The notes beneath the pieces were generated by a model. That model was not told where the DNA came from. It saw nothing but the letters and a program-made list of their open reading frames with translations, and did no database searches. The translations under genes were made by a program, and so were the position numbers. Below are positions 57,579-64,000 of a stretch of 64,000 bases of DNA, one piece after another (the stretch's first letter is position 1; every line of letters begins with the position of its first letter). Origin of the DNA: Zerene cesonia (lineage: Eukaryota > Arthropoda > Insecta > Lepidoptera > Pieridae); the NCBI RefSeq assembly GCF_012273895.1, contig NC_052119.1, positions 5,713,990-5,777,989 of the forward strand. The letters run 5' to 3'.

Positions 57579-59419
57579 TATTATATATTTTAAAAATATT
57601 TCGGTTCTATCTCTTATTACAACTTATATATCCATCGCAATACGAATATAGAAAAGTTGGCAAGCGCTCCGTGTCCCAGCGAGTCCCTAACATAATCTAA
57701 TTTCCGATAATGTCTTCGACTCTTAAGATTTATACTGTATTTATTAAATACAATCCTGTTTCGGAACAGTTTTTCATAGCTTATATGACTTCGTTACTTC
57801 TTACCAAGGAAAAGAGGAATAACATATATGTATAATTCTTGTGGCGAAAATTTTAGATGCAATGAAATCTTTAGAAAGCTCTTTAGAGACGACAGTGCAT
57901 GAAAAACTGACGTGTAATGGAATATTCGCATTTTCCTTTTTCTTTCGTAAACACAAGATAAGTAATTTTGAAAGGAGTGCGGGTACAATTTTCAATCTTA
58001 TTCTGTCATTTAAACAGTTTTTCTGGCAGTTAGGAAATTTATGGACGTTAAAAAAACCAATTGTGTTATATTATTTACATAAGTGTGACATATAAACTAT
58101 ATAAGTAAGTATAAAAATAAAATAAAGTCATTAATATGACTTATAACTCCAGCACGGCTAAACCGAATTTGGAAAATTTCGTTTGTGGGAATTGTCTCTT
58201 TTTGGTTTGGAAAAATAACTTTTAAAAATACAAAAATAAAATTACTACTCACTAACAGCTACTTTGATTAATATATAAGTGAGATAGGACAATTACTGTT
58301 TTTGTATTTAAAATTATATTTACACTTATTAAAGAGAACAATTGCAACTAAAAATATATTTTAAATCACTTATAATAAAAATTCCATTTTTTAATTTACG
58401 AATATTCAATATTTATTCAATTTAAAAAAATATGTAGATTTTAACGAGTGCTTTAAGTTTTCGATTAATTTTTATTTATCACTTCATTCTGAATTCTTAA
58501 TATTTGAATTTTTAAATTGGCGGAAAATCCTCTTATTAAATATGCGATAAGATTTGGTAATTCTAGAAATCTTAAACAAACTTACGCAATTTCATAGTTT
58601 GATTACTTGTTTCTATCCCCTTCTATTTAGGTTAACATGAAAGTTTCTGGAATCCACACAAAAACTATTATAATTATAAAATTACGATTATGTCTACAGA
58701 GAACAGGTAACAGTGTTCTTAGTTTAGGTTTTTGATATAATGAAACCGTAATTGAATTACTATATTTTAATGAAAATACGTATAAGTAGTTATGTTGTTT
58801 CGAGACAGAGTTATTACGGATTGATAAAATATTGATGCAGTTCGATATTATTCTATAAAAAGCCAGTCAGCTTTTTCAAGAGATGCCAATAATGCATCGT
58901 CTGTTAAGAAATTAATCATGAACGCCTACCGCTCACCGCATGAATATTTTCCTACGTTACCCGTTAATACTGTGATAGAATTTGTCATAAGAAAATTAAT
59001 CGAATACTGATCGATATTATTCAATCACTGAGAACGCATACCTACATTAAAAAAGTTAATTATAAATGCCTTAATATTAATTTAGTACATCACATTAAAA
59101 ACACAGATAGCAAATTAGATTAAAAACGCTTTAAATTAAAATATTAAATGTGTAATACATAATAAATTATTTATAAAAAAAAATCAATGCAAACCAATAA
59201 CCAACCAAAAAATTCCGGAGCAAAAAAAATCCAAAAAGTAAATGAGCACAAAATAAATACACACTTCACATGAACATGTTCGCACACCGCACATAAATTA
59301 AAATAATGTTTAAAAGCTATATATGCAAAACGCACTAATACACCAACACTCAATTTACCAAAATTTCGCCAACGCCAAAATTTTTTGTCCCCTAAAAAAG
59401 TTCTGAATGTCAAAATAGA
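57579..59419. other. AT-rich noncoding stretch
   Basis: Nothing supported. Frames around 57794-58095 overlap on both strands and look like chance. Confidence 0.4.
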
Positions 59420-59640
59420 ATTCCTTTTTTAAAATTCGCGCCGCGATTTCGCGCGTTCCCGAATACGAGCGGGAAATTTCGGCTAGGATGGGGAAGATGT
59501 GCGCATAGCTGTGGCTTAGATGAGACTGTGGCGTGGTATGTACCGCCGTCGTACTGTACGGCAGCAGTCGACTTTCGCCCCGACCGGTCGCCCGATGCCT
59601 CTAACAACCAGTGACGCATCCAGGAACAAACTTAAGTCCA
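59420..59640. promoter_or_regulatory. CpG-rich block, possible promoter or first exon
   Basis: GCGCCGCGATTTCGCGCGTT at 59440-59459 and CCCCGACCGGTCGCCCGATG at 59578-59597 make this the most CpG-rich stretch of the window. It has sharp borders with AT-rich DNA. No recognised repeat matches it. Open frames cross it on both strands without clear start or splice choice, so I leave the strand open. Confidence 0.3.
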
Positions 59641-60369
59641 TTTTTACACAATTCTTGCTATTGGCAGATTTTACTACAAAACTTTACAGATTGGTACAGT
59701 AATAGCGTTAACGTTTGTGAATAATTTTTTTATAAATAAGAAAGTGGATAAGGGTTGAACGCGTAGCACTATATTTTAACGTTGCATTTTCAGCGTGTTA
59801 ACGCGGAGTCAGAATTAAAAATTTGTTCATTTATATATTTAGAGTATTTTGTAAAATGTATTGTTTTCTCAAAATTTGCTGAATTGCGTATCGAATTTAT
59901 TTTAATACAGCACGTAGCTAAAATTACTATATTGTGAATAAGGTAAACGCATCATATCTTTCTTTGAACCAATGACCGTTCTTAACATTCATATGTGGTA
60001 TTTTCCTGTCTGAATATTCTTTGAATGGAAATGCTAACATTTGCTTTGAATTTGTGTCAATTAATTTAAATCCAATCTAATCGGAATAAATTGGTAATTC
60101 AATACACAAATTAGTTGATGAATCACATTCCGTGAAACACATTAATATAACATGAGTAAAATAATATTAATTAGTATTATACATAGCGAAACATATTTTT
60201 GTGGTTAATACTGTTTACGCATACCTCAAAATTAAATGTATCTAAAACAAGAATTAATTCACATTTTAAAAATACATTTTTTTAACTGATAAATCTTAAA
60301 TATTATTCGATTACTACTCTAAATTTATCATGATCATTATACATTATATACAACTTATTTTCTTAAAAT
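59641..60369. other. AT-rich noncoding stretch
   Basis: No feature recognised. Confidence 0.4.
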
Positions 60370-60480
60370 TAAAAGCGGATGAGATTGTTTGTCTGAAAGA
60401 GCTAATCTTAAGAACTACTGGAACGATTTCTAAAATTCTTTCACCATTGAATATGTACATACCTGATCCCTGAATATAAT
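60370..60480 (-). repeat. ACTAGC-type retroelement fragment, body only
   Basis: Plus-strand GATTGTTTGTCTGAAAGAGC, then TAATCTTAAGAACTACTGGAACGA in part and AAAATTCTTTCACCATTGAA, is the reverse complement of the body seen at 8358 and 57417. Head and terminus are not preserved. Confidence 0.45.
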
Positions 60481-61434
60481 AATATATTCGATTCGACCAA
60501 AGCGTAAATGCAGCTAAAATCCGTAAATAAATACAGCTTCATATAGTTGAAGTTTCGACAGTCTGTGCATTGTGTATGGTATCAAAATAACCCAGTTAGC
60601 AAGCTGGTAACAAGGACTACGGAAATGCTAGGCGCAGGATGCGACTTGCAACTTCGTTGGAAATGATATCAGCGTTCTCTTGTACAGTGCCTTTTAGTAT
60701 ACTGTTTGCTGTTGTTGACATTTTATCTGCGTTTTGTTAAACTTTGATGAACAAAACCTGAAGTTTGGTTTATAAGTTATTTAAGAATTTATAATTAACA
60801 CACATCCTTTAGAAAAAATATTCTTTAATTTGGGAAGGTAACAAATTATTTCTTAACCCGTAAAATCATATAAACCTTCATAGCTACCAAAATTAAAACA
60901 AATCACGCACCTCATTAACTAAAAATCTAATGAAGTAGATATAAAAATCTAAAATTAAGCGGGTCATAAATCATTTTCCCCGCTAATGTGCATTCCGATC
61001 TCACCTTCATTGACCGTTACATTAAACACTTCTGTATGAAACCTAACACCTTTATTAACAAATCTAAATCACGTCATATTATATGAATATTACTGTAAAC
61101 ATTTCATTCAAATAAGTGTCTGCCGCCAGTGATGAAAATGCATATGAATAATTTGTAAACTTTACGATTATCGCTGCCTCATATGACAACTTTGTATGAA
61201 ATTTACTTATATACCTATTATACCTAATTAAGGTATCGAATTGACGTTCAATGTTTCGTAATTCATTTATCTATTTCCGCTTAACGCGCTTCGCAAATGC
61301 AATAAAACTTTTAATGGCTGTGCGATAGAAATGTCGTAATTCATATCTACTAATGCCACATACAAATTAAATACACTCTTTCTTTGATAGCAAGAATTCA
61401 TTTATATAAGTAGAAATAAAATCAACGTATTTAA
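60481..61434. other. AT-rich noncoding stretch
   Basis: No gene or repeat recognised. TATATAAG at 61402-61409 lies about 26 nt upstream of the next ORF's ATG. Confidence 0.35.
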
Positions 61435-61617
61435 ATGCGAATTGTTTATATTCTCGCGATTATCTTGTTATCGAAGAATCTCGCGAACATCTCACTTGTA
61501 GGAGCAACTTTTGCTACCGACTCTAGTAATAAACAGAAATCCGATATCTTTGACAACGTTAGCCTTTTAACTACATGCTGCTTGCAGGATAAAAATATCC
61601 TACGCTTTTACATGTAG
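61435..61617 (+). CDS. Possible 60-residue secreted peptide, hypothetical
   Basis: An ATG opens 60 codons. The first 27 or so residues look like a signal peptide: MRIVYILAIILL, then a less hydrophobic stretch and LVGATFA, with a plausible cleavage after A-x-A-type TFA. The mature part begins TDSSNKQKSDIFDNVS and has a CC pair. It stops cleanly at TAG. A TATATAAG lies just upstream, too close to the ATG for a usual leader. There is no known family that I recognise, no intron signal is needed, and no polyadenylation signal is evident nearby. A chance frame of this length is quite possible in AT-rich DNA; the signal-peptide pattern is the only support. Confidence 0.2.
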   Translation: MRIVYILAIILLSKNLANISLVGATFATDSSNKQKSDIFDNVSLLTTCCLQDKNILRFYM

Positions 61618-62043
61618 TGACGGTGGATAAAACTATTTTAAGAAAGCATACCCTGTTTGAATGTTATTTGATTAAATTTTCAAATCTGTTTTTAATTTAA
61701 TAGGTATGTTATGTTCAACAAAATGTTCGCTTTAACCATGGTGCTATCTTACATGTATGTAAATGAAAGGGTATCTTGATATTTTAACAAGATTGCACTG
61801 ACAAAAGTTTGCATAAACTTTCGATGTCTTAAAGACTAATAAAGAATCGTATTACAAATGCATGCACAGCTGCGGTATGCGAATTTTGAGGCCCTTTATT
61901 AAATTATTCATTTACCCTTCACGCCCCAAATCCGTCCGTTATGAATGAAAGGGTTGCGCCGCGTGCGCTCGATCCATCACAACGACGACGTAAAACAAAT
62001 CGATTTTGGGAACCGTGTGATATGCGACCACTATTGTCGTTTT

Positions 62044-62259
62044 TTATTCGCCAAATTGTACCTTATTAAAATCACGCGAAGCCGTAGAATTAAATGAGGG
62101 TACATGTGTTAATTTTCGCATGGGTTGCGTTATCATATTGTCGTGTGTAATTTCATATTTGTACCAGCGATCGGTGTTTTTGGTAATCTGCGCATAAGTG
62201 AATTCCAGCGGGCCTGATTCAGTAATTCGATAGCGAGGCGCTATCTTTGATCGTTTCAT
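62044..62259 (-). CDS. Possible 71-residue ORF, hypothetical
   Basis: An ATG-started minus-strand frame begins MKRSKIAPRYRITESGPLEF, contains DRWYKYEITHDN, and ends DFNKVQFGE before TAA. The composition is balanced and charged, with Trp, His and Pro, unlike chance frames here, and the region is less AT-rich. No transmembrane or signal segment. No homology recognised. Inside it AATAAGGTACAATT could act as a splice donor, so it might instead be an exon. It could also be the remains of a mobile-element protein. Confidence 0.25.
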   Translation of the reverse strand: MKRSKIAPRYRITESGPLEFTYAQITKNTDRWYKYEITHDNMITQPMRKLTHVPSFNSTASRDFNKVQFGE

Positions 62260-63504
62260 TGACGATGTGTGTCTTGTGAGACGAGTTACACCTTGTACCT
62301 ACACAGCATTAATATTCAAAGATAAATTAAATGAAAATTTTGATTTGAATAAGGACAACGTGTTTGTTTGCAAAATCAACTTATATTCATGCTAAACACT
62401 AAATATACATCCATCGTTTTAATGAATTTGATTGATATTGTTGCATGGAAATATGTAGTAAGTATATCTTTTTGAAGGATCAGCTTTGCGTTATAAACAT
62501 ATTTTGAACAAAATATATTCACTCATTGTTAATATAATACATTAAATGAATACAATATAGATTATATAAATGGTACAGGTATATTCAAAATTAATTGAAT
62601 ATTTAACCTTAATTCCTTACAGTAACAATTCATTTTTTCCTCACACACATTAATTGACTAGCATTGAAGCCTTTTCAAACAGTGATCACAAAAAAAGAAA
62701 ATATATAAACTAATACGTATTCCCTTTCAAAAGTCGAACGTTAACGATCAAATTATAATGATCGATACAGTGCGTGTGCGCCTGCGGACGCGGTCCTAAC
62801 AAATTGATAGCAACAAAAGATGGGTGCTATCGGAAGCAATTCTGGTTTTTACCCCACACCTTGGTATTGATTCCTAGCTGTCACCGCAATGGGGTTGCTT
62901 CCTTTGAATCCGATTGATTGATGTCCCATAGAATGCGCCTAATAAATCCTGCATTGTAATATTTTGCGCAAAGGAATTTATAATTGGATGGATGGTCGGA
63001 ATTTGCACATAAAATTATGTTTTATTTATATATAATAATTACTTGTATTTGAACACATATTATGTGAAAACGTCAGGATCAGAAATGAATTTTAATGTTT
63101 AATTATACAAATGAGCGTCGTCTGTATAATTTGTAAAAAAACGATATTTATTTTTATTATAAAGGCAATTTGAGAAGCACGGATCTCAAAGAATCACGCA
63201 ACTATCCTTTCCTTTGACAACGCAGGTGTAGCCACGTGTGGAACTGGATTTAAAAAAAACTTACCAAATACCTAATATTTAAATATAATCAGTCAAAATT
63301 GTTATAAAGTTAATTTAGAATGGGGTTGAAATAAACGTTTAAAAAAACAACCCTTTTGAAACACGATCGTAATCCAGGATTAACTATTTCTATTGTGCGA
63401 GTTATTCGCGCATCCGATAAGATAACTACAAGGGTCTATGTTTATTTAGATCTAATGCATATATTAAACCTTTATAAAAACGGTTTGTACTATTAACGCG
63501 GGCT
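62260..63504. other. Noncoding stretch with a GC-richer island
   Basis: 62765-62955 (for example GCGCCTGCGGACGCGGTCCT) is distinctly less AT-rich, without open-frame or splice support. It may be regulatory. Confidence 0.35.
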
Positions 63505-63599
63505 TTACAATACAAATATCGTCAATCTAATTTTAGCTCTCTTGTTAACACGATAAGGGTGCTTCTTGCGCACATGCAACTTTAGGTCTGATACATAAT
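63505..63599 (-). CDS. Possible exon with the C-terminal half of a C2H2 zinc finger
   Basis: After a TTTGGCAACTCAG acceptor on the minus strand the frame reads (x)YVSDLKLHVRKKHPYRVNKR and continues to TAA at 63505-63507. L-x2-H-x4-H (LKLHVRKKH) followed by PY is what the second half of a C2H2 finger looks like. The two cysteines and the aromatic residue would have to come from an upstream exon, off or near the right edge of the window. A split at this point of the finger occurs in some insect BTB-zinc-finger genes, which is why I raise it. Against it: the acceptor tract is weak, the tail after KR is AT-rich, and I see no partner exon. A frame on the same strand (63545-63733) overlaps it. Confidence 0.3.
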
Positions 63600-63693
63600 C
63601 TGAGTTGCCAAATGTAGTATGAGCTTCGTGAATCGTGATAGAGATGTTGGAGACAATGCAGAGCATGTGCCAAACCGGTTTCAATGAAGCCAC

Positions 63694-64000
63694 TGGAAGC
63701 TACTATTGTTAACATTTTAATTGGTATGAACAAAGTGTATTAGGTCAGGGGAATTATCATTTAAAACGTTACACATACAGAATGTTATTTATTTTATCTA
63801 TAAAATAATTATTTGTTAGCATAAGAATATTCTCATGAGTCATTTAAATTTACGAAGTAAAATTAACAGATTTGTAATTGATACTCGTCTAAAAATGGAC
63901 GGGTTATAAATTATAAATTATATTCCCCTATATTTCTCTTTGCTACATCATCAGCATTTTGAAAATGTGCTTAAAATTTGTTTTTTTTTTATTTATCAAA
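63694..64000. other. AT-rich right end, no gene seen
   Basis: Nothing recognised; ends in a T-rich stretch. Confidence 0.4.

Noticed and set aside
1..64000. CRISPR arrays, operons, riboswitches, bacterial terminators or origins
   Set aside because: No spaced direct-repeat array or compact gene arrangement; the window is eukaryotic nuclear DNA.

Overview
This window looks like nuclear DNA of a moth or butterfly (Lepidoptera). It is strongly AT-rich and has no prokaryote-like gene packing. It holds several dispersed repeats of types I recognise from lepidopteran genomes: a 'GGGAAGTACCAC / ATCAGGCG' SINE- or LINE-tail element, a family beginning ACTAGCTGCGCCCCGCGG, an 'AGTCTCCCCGTGACCACGC' MITE and a tRNA-headed SINE. 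Recognition is from memory of such repeats; no search was run. No complete, confidently identified protein-coding gene is visible. The window is best read as intergenic and/or long-intron sequence with scattered short exons, mostly on the minus strand.

Layout. 0.2-2 kb: one SINE-like element and a nested MITE with 30-bp perfect terminal inverted repeats. 4.73 kb: the best internal exon (46 nt, minus strand, encoding CRLCEDIVPPDG between strong splice sites). 8.8-9.4 kb: a TATA-containing, locally GC-rich putative minus-strand promoter with a first coding exon that ends in a perfect GTAAGT donor. 9.5-22 kb: AT-rich DNA, one 1,000-N gap, a second SINE-like copy and one ACTAGC element. 22.4-26.5 kb: the same 1.52-kb sequence twice in direct orientation at about 99% identity, on either side of a second 1,000-N gap; this is most simply an uncollapsed haplotype overlap. 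28.8 kb: tRNA-derived SINE. 33.7-51.5 kb: several perfect or near-perfect hairpins, an ACTAGC element with an 18-bp target-site duplication, a LINE C-terminal remnant, and two exon candidates near 48.9 and 50.2 kb on the minus strand. 52-60.5 kb: mostly decayed retroelement pieces. 59.4-64 kb: a CpG-rich block, two short ATG-started ORFs (one with a signal-peptide-like start), and a possible C-terminal half of a C2H2 zinc finger on the minus strand at the right end.

How the parts relate. The exon candidates at 63.5, 50.2, 48.9, 8.8 and 4.7 kb all lie on the minus strand and could belong to one or more long-intron genes. I cannot join them: the first exon at 8.8 kb ends in phase 1, whereas the 46-nt exon needs phase 0. 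The rest is repeats and unannotated AT-rich DNA. I did not find a clear new multi-gene system. The most useful items are the probable assembly duplication, the exon set, the nested MITE, the interchangeable-head/tail ACTAGC repeats and the hairpins.
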